Numbered from the stretch's first letter, positions 31,101 through 41,037 are shown. The stretch: 64,000 nucleotides of DNA from Auanema rhodensis (GCA_964057225.1 OZ059896.1:13872501-13936500); one strand, 5' to 3'. Notes: generated by a model from the sequence alone, not told the origin. Translations and numbers: made by a program.

Positions 31101-32879
31101 TCTCACAAGCTACCTCGATGGCAGAAGTCTACACCCTCACAACGATCACGACAACGTGACCGATTAGTTCACCGAGTCGGGTATCTTTTTGTTGCAATAA
31201 TCGTCATTTTTTTGATTGAATCTCTTGTAGTTAATGCATGTACTATTGTTCCTCCGAGTATATCACATGTTCCAGGCAACTCCGTCTCGAACTTATCACC
31301 TACCCACCAAGTCAACCAAGTCAGCAGCTCCACCACCCTCCATACTTACGATAATGAGGTATGTTTTACAACTTCACATTCAAACCGATCATACGCCAAT
31401 CCCCTCACGAACTCACACCTGCGCATCAAACTTATGTATACACGTATACTGTGCACGAAAGTATCCTTATTTTTTACACGTCACACCATCGTAAAAACTG
31501 AATCCGCAAAACGGTGTCCCCATATGGGCTCTTGTGTAGGATCGTTTTGTGCGAACGTTCGACCCAATACATCAATCTCAGAACTCTCATTAGCCAACCA
31601 ATATCCAGGTACCAGCTATTGTTCAGAAAGCTGTGGATTTCTATCATGCGGTTGTGCGTTGCCAACTTCTGGTTGTCTCTTCTATCGCAACTTTCATGTT
31701 CCCAATGACAATATCACCCACGAAGTTTTCTACTGCTCACGATGGACACCTAGGGTTTTTCTCCAGATTAGCATCCATACAGCTATTGAAAACAAAACTG
31801 AAACGATCTCGCACGTCCCCTTTTTACCACACTCTACAAAAATCATTAACGGGTACCATATTACTCTTGGGAGAATAACATATTCTGATAATGAAATCCT
31901 CCATAGACGATACATTACTTCCAACTCGAGAATTGCAGTTTTACCTCACTCTGCTACATTTTCATACTCGTGCGGAAAAGTTAAAACCGCTGACCCATTC
32001 TCCGAATGCACTGCAACAGACACATGTTCATGCAGACCAGCCGAAACAGTCGAAAATTGCTATTGTCAGGACAACAATCCTAACAAGCTCTATACTAATA
32101 ACTACACCCTACCATTATCTCTTCCATCTCTGACCATGATCCCAAAAAACAATCTCATTTTTGCTCATCCCATAAGCGCTGTTGACATTAAAATGTGGAC
32201 AAATATCTCAGATGTCACTTATGAATACGACAATAGTCCTACTATTTGCGAACTAAAATCCAAAGACCTAGTTAGATGTTTTGACTGTGTTACTGGAGCA
32301 ACAACAATCATTACTTGCATCAGTACATCATCCCACATTCGAATTTCGTGCGACGATGAAGAATTTCTGCTTACATGCAATTCTCAGGGTTACAACAACT
32401 CTATTCGCATACAGAGCAATTTTTCAACACCGTCTATAACGTGTACTCATCCGTGTACTTCCGCCACATTACATCTCAAAGGCAACTTGTACTACGTGAA
32501 CGAATACATAGGTTTTGAACAGTCCACTCATCAGATTACAAACAGTTCATTCAGTCTCCTGAACGTCGAGTTTACCATACCGAGCTTTTTTGTACCCACT
32601 CACTTAATCAGCTCACTTGTTTCGTTTTACTCGGACTACCTTAAAACGATTGTAATACTATTGAGTGTTTTGATCACAGTACTCGGCTTTGTAACCGCCG
32701 TAATTGACCGCGTCTTCCAGTTGTCAAGTACACCCGCTCTCTTAGCATATTTACCCATACAAATACTTATTATCTTCGCAATTCCTTTTCGCATCATTTT
32801 TTTCACAATTCATTTGTTGTTCAAGATTGTAGTTCGAGCCAGTCATAGCGCAGTGGCTAAGGGTACACACTCTCAGTGA
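28108..32879 (+). CDS. BEL/Pao pol remnant (RNase H, integrase) fused to envelope
   Basis: Intact frame of about 1,590 codons, 5'-truncated. In order: RNase H (IFVDAS at the left edge, IPRLELL, DHNPADHATRG); integrase zinc finger (about 29130-29260, CAVCKKLHG); integrase core with D in GIDLAGP (about 29348), D in SDNGSNF (about 29540) and E in GGFYERMVG (about 29673); DUF5641-like tail ending RPINRLIPLE near 30230; an acidic linker; then envelope. The envelope has a signal-like segment (about 30520-30570), a Cys-rich ectodomain, a membrane segment (about 30885-30960), a second signal-like segment (about 31180-31235), a large Cys-rich region including GCALPTSGCLFYR (typical of phlebovirus Gc-like nematode retroelement envelopes) and C-terminal membrane segments (about 32650-32830). 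Two ectodomains separated by an internal signal resemble a Gn-Gc precursor. The frame happens to run in from an ATG at 28017 in the tRNA spacer, which is not a credible native start. Confidence 0.88.
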
Positions 32880-32909
32880 TTGATGACGGGTTCAATACCC
32901 AGTGAGTCC
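32839..32909 (+). other. tRNA-like sequence with A and B boxes
   Basis: TAGCGCAGTGG (32846-32856) fits the Pol III A box, and GGGTTCAATACCC (32888-32900) fits the B box and T-arm, with tRNA-like spacing. Acceptor and anticodon stems pair poorly, so this is a degenerate tRNA or tRNA-derived head rather than a working tRNA. It overlaps the last codons and stop of the envelope frame. Confidence 0.4.
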
Positions 32910-33000
32910 TCGATTTATTTTCTCGATTTCTTAGTTCCCTATCATAGCAAACGATTGTTCAATTTGATTTACACCAATCCTACACAATTTATCATTTCGC

Positions 33001-33010
33001 CGGGGGGAGG
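33001..33010 (+). promoter_or_regulatory. Candidate polypurine tract
   Basis: CGGGGGGAGG shortly after the envelope frame, where a plus-strand primer is expected before a 3' LTR. No LTR is confirmed behind it, so the call is tentative. Confidence 0.35.
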
Positions 33011-33016
33011 TATACT

Positions 33017-33436
33017 ATGTATAAAAACCATCATTATTTCAGTCTTGATAACATCAAAGAATGGAGCGATTCCCTTGATCAACTCCAGGATAACGGCAAC
33101 GCAAAGATGCCTAACAAAAGTCAGAATATGTCTGCACCAAAAAAGCAGAACAACTCTAAAGTGAAGTACAGAAAAATGGAAGAAGACATGAAATGTCAAC
33201 TCTGTTGGAAGAAGGGCCACACCATGGGAAAATGCACAGTCTACAAGACTGCAGCACAACGCGTCAAGCGTTGCAAGTTGATCAACATGTGCTTGAAGTG
33301 TTTGCGGAACCACTTTGGAAAACCGTGTGTGGAGAAGATGAAGAAAATATGTCATGTGTGCAAAGGAAGCGGACTGGACCACGATCATCCTGGTGTATTA
33401 TGCAAGCTGCAGTTTGCGGAGGAATTAGCAGAATGA
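33017..33436 (+). CDS. Small gag-like triple zinc-knuckle protein
   Basis: 139 codons from an ATG. The N-terminal half is Lys/Asn-rich and polar. The C-terminal half holds three Cys/His clusters: C60-x2-C-x4-H-x4-C73, a classic nucleocapsid CCHC knuckle; C92-x2-C-x3-H-x4-C104; and C112-x2-C ... C129. This triple arrangement is what BEL/Pao Gag carries before the protease, compare about residues 386-449 of the element at the left edge, but here it follows the envelope and stops nine residues after the last Cys. It could be an accessory nucleocapsid-like protein of this element or a rearranged piece of gag. An inner start at 33107 is also possible. Confidence 0.6.
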   Translation: MYKNHHYFSLDNIKEWSDSLDQLQDNGNAKMPNKSQNMSAPKKQNNSKVKYRKMEEDMKCQLCWKKGHTMGKCTVYKTAAQRVKRCKLINMCLKCLRNHFGKPCVEKMKKICHVCKGSGLDHDHPGVLCKLQFAEELAE

Positions 33437-33885
33437 AATCAGTTCTGATTTCTCTCTCTTGGCCCGGAATATCGCGAATGCGATTATTCATCATTCAATC
33501 GATGCAATCTCATCACGTTGGCTGATGAGATTCACGGGCACTCTGTTTTTATACCACCGTCGCGGACGGTCGCTCTTCTCTTTCCTCGTTGCTGTCTTTA
33601 TCTTATGACTCATCTAGTCTGAACCACCGTTTTATCCTTGTCCTTTAGTAAGACTATCTCTAGTCTCATTAGTGATGTATATCTAGTCTTATTACATTCA
33701 CTCTAGTCTTCTATGTACTTTATCTAGTCTTATTATATATCTTCTAGTCCTTATATTCTGTATTATGTATATCTGAATGGCATATGAATGAATCTTTCTT
33801 CCTCTAAAAGTATTTTACGTTAACAGGGCATAGAATAGAAAGTGTGAACCTGGGAGGCTATTTGAAGAGCCCTCTATCTTCAAAA
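33437..33885 (+). other. Non-coding end of the BEL/Pao fragment
   Basis: AT-rich, no gene seen. About 33611-33750 holds five or six degenerate copies of TCTAGTCTTATTA-like sequence at roughly 20-30 bp spacing. It may be LTR remnant, but no second copy exists in the window to prove this. Confidence 0.5.
33611..33750 (+). repeat. Degenerate TCTAGTCT repeat
   Basis: Repeated (A/C)TCTAGTCT(T/C)ATTA cores with diverged spacers. Confidence 0.5.
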
Positions 33886-33910
33886 CCGAGTTCAAATCTC
33901 GGCGGAACCT
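33886..33910 (+). pseudogene. tRNA-Gln, 3' part (nt 48-72)
   Basis: Remainder of the gene split at 28107. The anticodon is on the other side of the insert. Confidence 0.9.
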
Positions 33911-34004
33911 ACTTTTTCATTTTTATCAGTTGGTCAATTTGTTTCTTCTTGAACTATCTTCTTGAAGAAAATAGTCAAGGCGGAGTCTTTTGATCTAAAT
34001 CGTC

Positions 34005-34076
34005 GGTTCCGTGGTGTAGCGGTTAGCACTCAGGACTCTGAATCCTGCGACCCGAGTTCAAATCTCGGCGGAACCT
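34005..34076 (+). tRNA. tRNA-Gln(CTG)
   Basis: Anticodon CTG, first intact gene after the insert. Confidence 0.9.
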
Positions 34077-34170
34077 ACTTTTTCATTTTTATCAGTTGGT
34101 CAATTTGTTTCTTCTTGAACTATCTTCTTGAAGAACATAGTCAAGGCGGAGTCTTTTGATCTAAATCGTC

Positions 34171-34242
34171 GGTTCCGTGGTGTAGCGGTTAGCACTCAGG
34201 ACTCTGAATCCTGCGACCCGAGTTCAAATCTCGGCGGAACCT
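34171..34242 (+). tRNA. tRNA-Gln(CTG)
   Basis: Anticodon CTG, consensus body. Confidence 0.9.
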
Positions 34243-34336
34243 ACTTTTTCATTTTTATCAGTTTGTCAATTTGTATCTTCTTGAACTATCTTCTTGAAGA
34301 AAATAGTCAAGGCGGAGTCTTTTGATCTAAATCGTC

Positions 34337-34408
34337 GGTTCCGTGGTGTAGCGGTTAGCACTCAGGACTCTGAATCCTGCGACCCGAGTTCAAATCTCGG
34401 CGGAACCT
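34337..34408 (+). tRNA. tRNA-Gln(CTG)
   Basis: Anticodon CTG, consensus body. Confidence 0.9.
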
Positions 34409-34502
34409 ACTTTTTCATTTTTATCAGTTGGTCAACTTGTTTCTTCTTGAACTATCTTCTTGAAGAACATAAACAAGGCGGAGTCTTTTGATCTAAATCG
34501 TC

Positions 34503-34574
34503 GGTTCCGTGGTGTAGCGGTTAGCACTCAGGACTCTGAATCCTGCGACCCGAGTTCAAATCTCGGCGGAACCT
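34503..34574 (+). tRNA. tRNA-Gln(CTG)
   Basis: Anticodon CTG, consensus body. Confidence 0.9.
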
Positions 34575-34668
34575 ACTTTTTCATTTTTATCAGTTGGTCA
34601 AATTGTTTCTTCTTGAACTATCTTCTTGAAGAACATAAACAAGGCGGAGTCTTTTGATCTAAATCGTC

Positions 34669-34740
34669 GGTTCCGTGGTGTAGCGGTTAGCACTCAGGAC
34701 TCTGAATCCTGCGACCCGAGTTCAAATCTCGGCGGAACCT
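34669..34740 (+). tRNA. tRNA-Gln(CTG)
   Basis: Anticodon CTG, consensus body. Confidence 0.9.
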
Positions 34741-34834
34741 ACTTTTTCATTTTTATCAGTTGGTCAATTTGTTTCTTCTTGAACTATCTTCTTGAAGAAA
34801 ATAGTCAAGGCGGAGTCTTTTGATCTAAATCGTC

Positions 34835-34906
34835 GGTTCCGTGGTGTAGCGGTTAGCACTCAGGACTTTGAATCCTGCGACCCGAGTTCAAATCTCGGCG
34901 GAACCT
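34835..34906 (+). tRNA. tRNA-Gln(TTG)
   Basis: Anticodon TTG; solo LTR follows. Confidence 0.9.
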
Positions 34907-34975
34907 ACTTTTTCATTTTTATCAGTTGGTCAATTTGTTTCTTCTTGAACTTTCTTCTTGAAGAACATAGTCAAG

Positions 34976-35312
34976 CGTTCCGTTATGCTCTCACGTCGAT
35001 CCTATAGACCAATAAAGCCTACAAGATGAGTGTGATAGTATTCCAGATGTAGCGGTACATAAATAGCTTAATGGATAAACATAAGACTTGAGAAAGAAAG
35101 GTTTATTATGTCTACATGATTACAATAAGTTATAAAGGTCTGCATAAAGATATAAAGTGAAAGAGAGCTAAGAAAGGAAGACCAACCATCCATAGTCATT
35201 CCATAAGGCAAAGCTGAAGTCTGTGTTCCATATGAAGGGCGTGTCGTCCTCTCTCAGCCTCATGTTGTCTGATTCTAACCCGCCTGCTACGTATTGATTC
35301 CCGAATGGAACG
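34976..35312 (-). mobile_element. Solo LTR
   Basis: Same site; next tRNA lacks G1. Confidence 0.85.
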
Positions 35313-35341
35313 CAAGGCGGAGTCTTTTGATCTAAATCGTC

Positions 35342-35412
35342 GTTCCGTGGTGTAGCGGTTAGCACTCAGGACTTTGAATCCTGCGACCCGAGTTCAAATC
35401 TCGGCGGAACCT
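35342..35412 (+). tRNA. tRNA-Gln(TTG), G1 deleted
   Basis: One G is missing at the 5' end (TCGTTCCG for TCGGTTCCG), leaving position 72 unpaired or shifting the flank C into the stem. Confidence 0.6.
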
Positions 35413-35506
35413 ACTTTTTCATTTTTATCAGTTGGTCAATTTGTTTCTTCTTAAACTATCTACTTGAAGAACATAGTCAAGACGGAGTTTTTTGATCTAA
35501 ATCGTC

Positions 35507-35578
35507 GGTTCCGTGGTGTAGCGGTTAGCACTCAGGACTTTGAATCCTGCGACCCGAGTTCAAATCTCGGCGGAACCT
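35507..35578 (+). tRNA. tRNA-Gln(TTG)
   Basis: Anticodon TTG, consensus body. Confidence 0.9.
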
Positions 35579-35672
35579 ACTTTTTCATTTTTATCAGTTG
35601 GTCAATTTGTTTCTTCTTGAACTATCTTCTTGAAGAAAATAGTCAAGGCGGAGTCTTTTGATCTAAATCGTC

Positions 35673-35744
35673 GGTTCCGTGGTGTAGCGGTTAGCACTCA
35701 GGACTTTGAATCCTGCGACCCGAGTTCAAATCTCGGCGGAACCT
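35673..35744 (+). tRNA. tRNA-Gln(TTG)
   Basis: Anticodon TTG; solo LTR follows. Confidence 0.9.
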
Positions 35745-35813
35745 ACTTTTTCATTTTTATCAGTTTGTCAATTTGTTTCTTCTTGAACTTTCTTCTTGAA
35801 GAACATAGTCAAG

Positions 35814-36150
35814 CGTTCCGTTATGCTCTCACGTCGATCCTATAGACCAATAAAGCCTACAAGATGAGTGTGATAGTATTCCAGATGTAGCGGTACATAA
35901 ATAGCTTAATGGATAAACATAAGACTTGAGAAAGAAAGGTTTATTATGTCTACATGATTACAATAAGTTATAAAGGTCTGCATAAAGATATAAAGTGAAA
36001 GAGAGCTAAGAAAGGAAGACCAACCATCCATAGTCATTCCATAAGGCAAAGCTGAAGTCTGTGTTCCATATGAAGGGCGTGTCGTCCTCTCTCAGCCTCA
36101 TGTTGTCTGATTCTAACCCGCCTGCTACTTATTGATTCCCGAATGGAACG
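35814..36150 (-). mobile_element. Solo LTR
   Basis: CTACTTATTG variant. Confidence 0.85.
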
Positions 36151-36179
36151 CAAGGCGGAGTCTTTTGATCTAAATCGTC

Positions 36180-36251
36180 GGTTCCGTGGTGTAGCGGTTA
36201 GCACTCAGGACTTTGAATCCTGCGACCCGAGTTCAAATCTCGGCGGAACCT
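36180..36251 (+). tRNA. tRNA-Gln(TTG)
   Basis: Anticodon TTG; solo LTRs on both sides. Confidence 0.9.
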
Positions 36252-36320
36252 ACTTTTTCATTTTTATCAGTTTGTCAATTTGTTTCTTCTTGAACTTTCT
36301 TCTTGAAGAACATAGTCAAG

Positions 36321-36657
36321 CGTTCCGTTATGCTCTCACGTCGATCCTATAGACCAATAAAGCCTACAAGATGAGTGTGATAGTATTCCAGATGTAGCGG
36401 TACATAAATAGCTTAATGGATAAACATAAGACTTGAGAAAGAAAGGTTTATTATGTCTACATGATTACAATGAGTTATAAAAGTCTGCATAAAGATATAA
36501 AGTGAAAGAGAGCTAAGAAAGGAAGACCAACCATCCATAGTCATTCCATAAGGCAAAGCTGAAGTCTGTGTTCCATATGAAGGGCGTGTCGTCCTCTCTC
36601 AGCCTCATGTTGTCTGATTCTAACCCGCCTGCTACGTATTGATTTCCGAATGGAACG
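36321..36657 (-). mobile_element. Solo LTR
   Basis: CAATGAGTTAT variant shared with 39169. Confidence 0.85.
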
Positions 36658-36686
36658 CAAGACGGAGTCTTTTGATCTAAATCGTC

Positions 36687-36758
36687 GGTTCCGTGGTGTA
36701 GCGGTTAGCACTCAGGACTTTGAATCCTGCGACCCGAGTTCAAATCTCGGCGGAACCT
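36687..36758 (+). tRNA. tRNA-Gln(TTG)
   Basis: Anticodon TTG; solo LTR upstream only. Confidence 0.9.
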
Positions 36759-36852
36759 ACTTTTTCATTTTTATCAGTTGGTCAATTTGTTTCTTCTTGA
36801 ACTATCTTCTTGAAGAAAATAGTCAAGGCGGAGTCTTTTGATCTAAATCGTC

Positions 36853-36924
36853 GGTTCCGTGGTGTAGCGGTTAGCACTCAGGACTCTGAATCCTGCGACC
36901 CGAGTTCAAATCTCGGCGGAACCT
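36853..36924 (+). tRNA. tRNA-Gln(CTG)
   Basis: Anticodon CTG; first gene of the second 2,848-bp repeat copy (twin of 34005). Confidence 0.9.
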
Positions 36925-37018
36925 ACTTTTTCATTTTTATCAGTTGGTCAATTTGTTTCTTCTTGAACTATCTTCTTGAAGAACATAGTCAAGGCGGAGT
37001 CTTTTGATCTAAATCGTC

Positions 37019-37090
37019 GGTTCCGTGGTGTAGCGGTTAGCACTCAGGACTCTGAATCCTGCGACCCGAGTTCAAATCTCGGCGGAACCT
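37019..37090 (+). tRNA. tRNA-Gln(CTG)
   Basis: Anticodon CTG, consensus body. Confidence 0.9.
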
Positions 37091-37184
37091 ACTTTTTCAT
37101 TTTTATCAGTTTGTCAATTTGTATCTTCTTGAACTATCTTCTTGAAGAAAATAGTCAAGGCGGAGTCTTTTGATCTAAATCGTC

Positions 37185-37256
37185 GGTTCCGTGGTGTAGC
37201 GGTTAGCACTCAGGACTCTGAATCCTGCGACCCGAGTTCAAATCTCGGCGGAACCT
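37185..37256 (+). tRNA. tRNA-Gln(CTG)
   Basis: Anticodon CTG, consensus body. Confidence 0.9.
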
Positions 37257-37350
37257 ACTTTTTCATTTTTATCAGTTGGTCAACTTGTTTCTTCTTGAAC
37301 TATCTTCTTGAAGAACATAAACAAGGCGGAGTCTTTTGATCTAAATCGTC

Positions 37351-37422
37351 GGTTCCGTGGTGTAGCGGTTAGCACTCAGGACTCTGAATCCTGCGACCCG
37401 AGTTCAAATCTCGGCGGAACCT
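37351..37422 (+). tRNA. tRNA-Gln(CTG)
   Basis: Anticodon CTG, consensus body. Confidence 0.9.
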
Positions 37423-37516
37423 ACTTTTTCATTTTTATCAGTTGGTCAAATTGTTTCTTCTTGAACTATCTTCTTGAAGAACATAAACAAGGCGGAGTCT
37501 TTTGATCTAAATCGTC

Positions 37517-37588
37517 GGTTCCGTGGTGTAGCGGTTAGCACTCAGGACTCTGAATCCTGCGACCCGAGTTCAAATCTCGGCGGAACCT
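37517..37588 (+). tRNA. tRNA-Gln(CTG)
   Basis: Anticodon CTG, consensus body. Confidence 0.9.
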
Positions 37589-37682
37589 ACTTTTTCATTT
37601 TTATCAGTTGGTCAATTTGTTTCTTCTTGAACTATCTTCTTGAAGAAAATAGTCAAGGCGGAGTCTTTTGATCTAAATCGTC

Positions 37683-37754
37683 GGTTCCGTGGTGTAGCGG
37701 TTAGCACTCAGGACTTTGAATCCTGCGACCCGAGTTCAAATCTCGGCGGAACCT
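37683..37754 (+). tRNA. tRNA-Gln(TTG)
   Basis: Anticodon TTG; solo LTR follows. Confidence 0.9.
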
Positions 37755-37823
37755 ACTTTTTCATTTTTATCAGTTGGTCAATTTGTTTCTTCTTGAACTT
37801 TCTTCTTGAAGAACATAGTCAAG

Positions 37824-38160
37824 CGTTCCGTTATGCTCTCACGTCGATCCTATAGACCAATAAAGCCTACAAGATGAGTGTGATAGTATTCCAGATGTAG
37901 CGGTACATAAATAGCTTAATGGATAAACATAAGACTTGAGAAAGAAAGGTTTATTATGTCTACATGATTACAATAAGTTATAAAGGTCTGCATAAAGATA
38001 TAAAGTGAAAGAGAGCTAAGAAAGGAAGACCAACCATCCATAGTCATTCCATAAGGCAAAGCTGAAGTCTGTGTTCCATATGAAGGGCGTGTCGTCCTCT
38101 CTCAGCCTCATGTTGTCTGATTCTAACCCGCCTGCTACGTATTGATTCCCGAATGGAACG
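37824..38160 (-). mobile_element. Solo LTR
   Basis: Same site; next tRNA lacks G1. Confidence 0.85.
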
Positions 38161-38189
38161 CAAGGCGGAGTCTTTTGATCTAAATCGTC

Positions 38190-38260
38190 GTTCCGTGGTG
38201 TAGCGGTTAGCACTCAGGACTTTGAATCCTGCGACCCGAGTTCAAATCTCGGCGGAACCT
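38190..38260 (+). tRNA. tRNA-Gln(TTG), G1 deleted
   Basis: Same 1-base 5' deletion as 35342, 2,848 bp away: copied with the block. Confidence 0.6.
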
Positions 38261-38354
38261 ACTTTTTCATTTTTATCAGTTGGTCAATTTGTTTCTTCTT
38301 AAACTATCTACTTGAAGAACATAGTCAAGACGGAGTTTTTTGATCTAAATCGTC

Positions 38355-38426
38355 GGTTCCGTGGTGTAGCGGTTAGCACTCAGGACTTTGAATCCTGCGA
38401 CCCGAGTTCAAATCTCGGCGGAACCT
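38355..38426 (+). tRNA. tRNA-Gln(TTG)
   Basis: Anticodon TTG, consensus body. Confidence 0.9.
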
Positions 38427-38520
38427 ACTTTTTCATTTTTATCAGTTGGTCAATTTGTTTCTTCTTGAACTATCTTCTTGAAGAAAATAGTCAAGGCGGA
38501 GTCTTTTGATCTAAATCGTC

Positions 38521-38592
38521 GGTTCCGTGGTGTAGCGGTTAGCACTCAGGACTTTGAATCCTGCGACCCGAGTTCAAATCTCGGCGGAACCT
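38521..38592 (+). tRNA. tRNA-Gln(TTG)
   Basis: Anticodon TTG; solo LTR follows. Confidence 0.9.
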
Positions 38593-38661
38593 ACTTTTTC
38601 ATTTTTATCAGTTTGTCAATTTGTTTCTTCTTGAACTTTCTTCTTGAAGAACATAGTCAAG

Positions 38662-38998
38662 CGTTCCGTTATGCTCTCACGTCGATCCTATAGACCAATA
38701 AAGCCTACAAGATGAGTGTGATAGTATTCCAGATGTAGCGGTACATAAATAGCTTAATGGATAAACATAAGACTTGAGAAAGAAAGGTTTATTATGTCTA
38801 CATGATTACAATAAGTTATAAAGGTCTGCATAAAGATATAAAGTGAAAGAGAGCTAAGAAAGGAAGACCAACCATCCATAGTCATTCCATAAGGCAAAGC
38901 TGAAGTCTGTGTTCCATATGAAGGGCGTGTCGTCCTCTCTCAGCCTCATGTTGTCTGATTCTAACCCGCCTGCTACTTATTGATTCCCGAATGGAACG
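38662..38998 (-). mobile_element. Solo LTR
   Basis: CTACTTATTG variant; twin of 35814. Confidence 0.85.
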
Positions 38999-39027
38999 CA
39001 AGGCGGAGTCTTTTGATCTAAATCGTC

Positions 39028-39099
39028 GGTTCCGTGGTGTAGCGGTTAGCACTCAGGACTTTGAATCCTGCGACCCGAGTTCAAATCTCGGCGGAACCT
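39028..39099 (+). tRNA. tRNA-Gln(TTG)
   Basis: Anticodon TTG; solo LTRs on both sides. Confidence 0.9.
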
Positions 39100-39168
39100 A
39101 CTTTTTCATTTTTATCAGTTTGTCAATTTGTTTCTTCTTGAACTTTCTTCTTGAAGAACATAGTCAAG

Positions 39169-39505
39169 CGTTCCGTTATGCTCTCACGTCGATCCTATAG
39201 ACCAATAAAGCCTACAAGATGAGTGTGATAGTATTCCAGATGTAGCGGTACATAAATAGCTTAATGGATAAACATAAGACTTGAGAAAGAAAGGTTTATT
39301 ATGTCTACATGATTACAATGAGTTATAAAAGTCTGCATAAAGATATAAAGTGAAAGAGAGCTAAGAAAGGAAGACCAACCATCCATAGTCATTCCATAAG
39401 GCAAAGCTGAAGTCTGTGTTCCATATGAAGGGCGTGTCGTCCTCTCTCAGCCTCATGTTGTCTGATTCTAACCCGCCTGCTACGTATTGATTCCCGAATG
39501 GAACG
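39169..39505 (-). mobile_element. Solo LTR
   Basis: CAATGAGTTAT variant; twin of 36321. Confidence 0.85.
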
Positions 39506-39534
39506 CAAGGCGGAGTCTTTTGATCTAAATCGTC

Positions 39535-39606
39535 GGTTCCGTGGTGTAGCGGTTAGCACTCAGGACTTTGAATCCTGCGACCCGAGTTCAAATCTCGGCG
39601 GAACCT
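39535..39606 (+). tRNA. tRNA-Gln(TTG)
   Basis: Anticodon TTG; solo LTRs on both sides. Confidence 0.9.
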
Positions 39607-39675
39607 ACTTTTTCATTTTTATCAGTTTGTCAATTTGTTTCTTCTTGAACTTTCTTCTTGAAGAACATAGTCAAG

Positions 39676-40012
39676 CGTTCCGTTATGCTCTCACGTCGAT
39701 CCTATAGACCAATAAAGCCTACAAGATGAGTGTGATAGTATTCCAGATGTAGCGGTACATAAATAGCTTAATGGATAAACATAAGACTTGAGAAAGAAAG
39801 GTTTATTATGTCTACATGATTACAATAAGTTATAAAGGTCTGCATAAAGATATAAAGTGAAAGAGAGCTAAGAAAGGAAGACCAACCATCCATAGTCATT
39901 CCATAAGGCAAAGCTGAAGTCTGTGTTCCATATGAAGGGCGTGTCGTCCTCTCTCAGCCTCATGTTGTCTGATTCTAACCCGCCTGCTACGTATTGATTC
40001 CCGAATGGAACG
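39676..40012 (-). mobile_element. Solo LTR
   Basis: Same site, CAAG flanks. Confidence 0.85.
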
Positions 40013-40041
40013 CAAGGCGGAGTCTTTTGATCTAAATCGTC

Positions 40042-40113
40042 GGTTCCGTGGTGTAGCGGTTAGCACTCAGGACTTTGAATCCTGCGACCCGAGTTCAAAT
40101 CTCGGCGGAACCT
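40042..40113 (+). tRNA. tRNA-Gln(TTG)
   Basis: Anticodon TTG; solo LTR upstream only. Confidence 0.9.
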
Positions 40114-40207
40114 ACTTTTTCATTTTTATCAGTTGGTCAATTTGTTTCTTCTTAAACTATCTACTTGAAGAACATAGTCAAGACGGAGTTTTTTGATCTA
40201 AATCGTC

Positions 40208-40279
40208 GGTTCCGTGGTGTAGCGGTTAGCACTCAGGACTTTGAATCCTGCGACCCGAGTTCAAATCTCGGCGGAACCT
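40208..40279 (+). tRNA. tRNA-Gln(TTG)
   Basis: Anticodon TTG, consensus body. Confidence 0.9.
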
Positions 40280-40373
40280 ACTTTTTCATTTTTATCAGTT
40301 GGTCAATTTGTTTCTTCTTGAACTATCTTCTTGAAGAAAATAGTCAAGGCGGAGTCTTTTGATCTAAATCGTC

Positions 40374-40445
40374 GGTTCCGTGGTGTAGCGGTTAGCACTC
40401 AGGACTTTGAATCCTGCGACCCGAGTTCAAATCTCGGCGGAACCT
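40374..40445 (+). tRNA. tRNA-Gln(TTG)
   Basis: Anticodon TTG, consensus body. Confidence 0.9.
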
Positions 40446-40539
40446 ACTTTTTCATTTTTATCAGTTGGTCAATTTGTTTCTTCTTGAACTATCTTCTTGA
40501 AGAAAATAGTCAAGGCGGAGTCTTTTGATCTAAATCGTC

Positions 40540-40611
40540 GGTTCCGTGGTGTAGCGGTTAGCACTCAGGACTCTGAATCCTGCGACCCGAGTTCAAATCT
40601 CGGCGGAACCT
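40540..40611 (+). tRNA. tRNA-Gln(CTG)
   Basis: Anticodon CTG, consensus body. Confidence 0.9.
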
Positions 40612-40705
40612 ACTTTTTCATTTTGATCAACTAGTCAATTTGTTTCTTCTTGAACTATCTTCTTGAAGAACATAAACAAGGCGGAGTCTTTTGATCTAAA
40701 TCGTC

Positions 40706-40777
40706 GGTTCCGTGGTGTAGCGGTTAGCACTCAGGACTCTGAATCCTGCGACCCGAGTTCAAATCTCAGCGGAACCT
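40706..40777 (+). tRNA. tRNA-Gln(CTG), T-stem variant
   Basis: G64 to A gives a C-A mismatch in the T-stem. Confidence 0.75.
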
Positions 40778-40871
40778 ACTTTTTCATTTTGATCAACTAG
40801 TCAATTTGTTTCTTCTTGAACTATCTTCTTGAAGAACATAGTCAATGCGGAGTTTTTTGATCTAAATCGTC

Positions 40872-40943
40872 GGTTCCGTGGTGTAGCGGTTAGCACTCAG
40901 GACTCTGAATCCTGCGACCCGAGTTCAAATCTCGGCGGAACCT
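40872..40943 (+). tRNA. tRNA-Gln(CTG)
   Basis: Anticodon CTG, consensus body. Confidence 0.9.
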
Positions 40944-41037
40944 ACTTTTTCATTTTGATCAACTAGTCAATTTGTTTCTTCTTGAACTATCTTCTTGAAG
41001 AACATAAACAAGGCGGAGTCTTTTGATCTAAATCGTC

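Larger units (their letters stand above)
28108..33885 (+). mobile_element. 5'-truncated BEL/Pao fragment with envelope
   Basis: A 5,778-bp insert that begins inside an RNase H domain and ends in anonymous AT-rich DNA. LTR, gag, protease and reverse transcriptase are absent on the left. Removing it restores a tRNA-Gln gene in the 166-bp register with at most one shared C at the junction, so there is no normal target duplication. That suggests capture by end-joining or recombination rather than integrase action. Confidence 0.85.

Noticed and set aside
33520..33560. CTGATGAG as a hammerhead ribozyme core
   Set aside because: No matching stem II and GAAA box follow.
35168..35365. 65-codon minus-strand ORF repeated at 38016, 48554, 49899 and 50571
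   Set aside because: It appears only because the 1-base tRNA deletion shifts frame; it runs from tRNA into the solo LTR.
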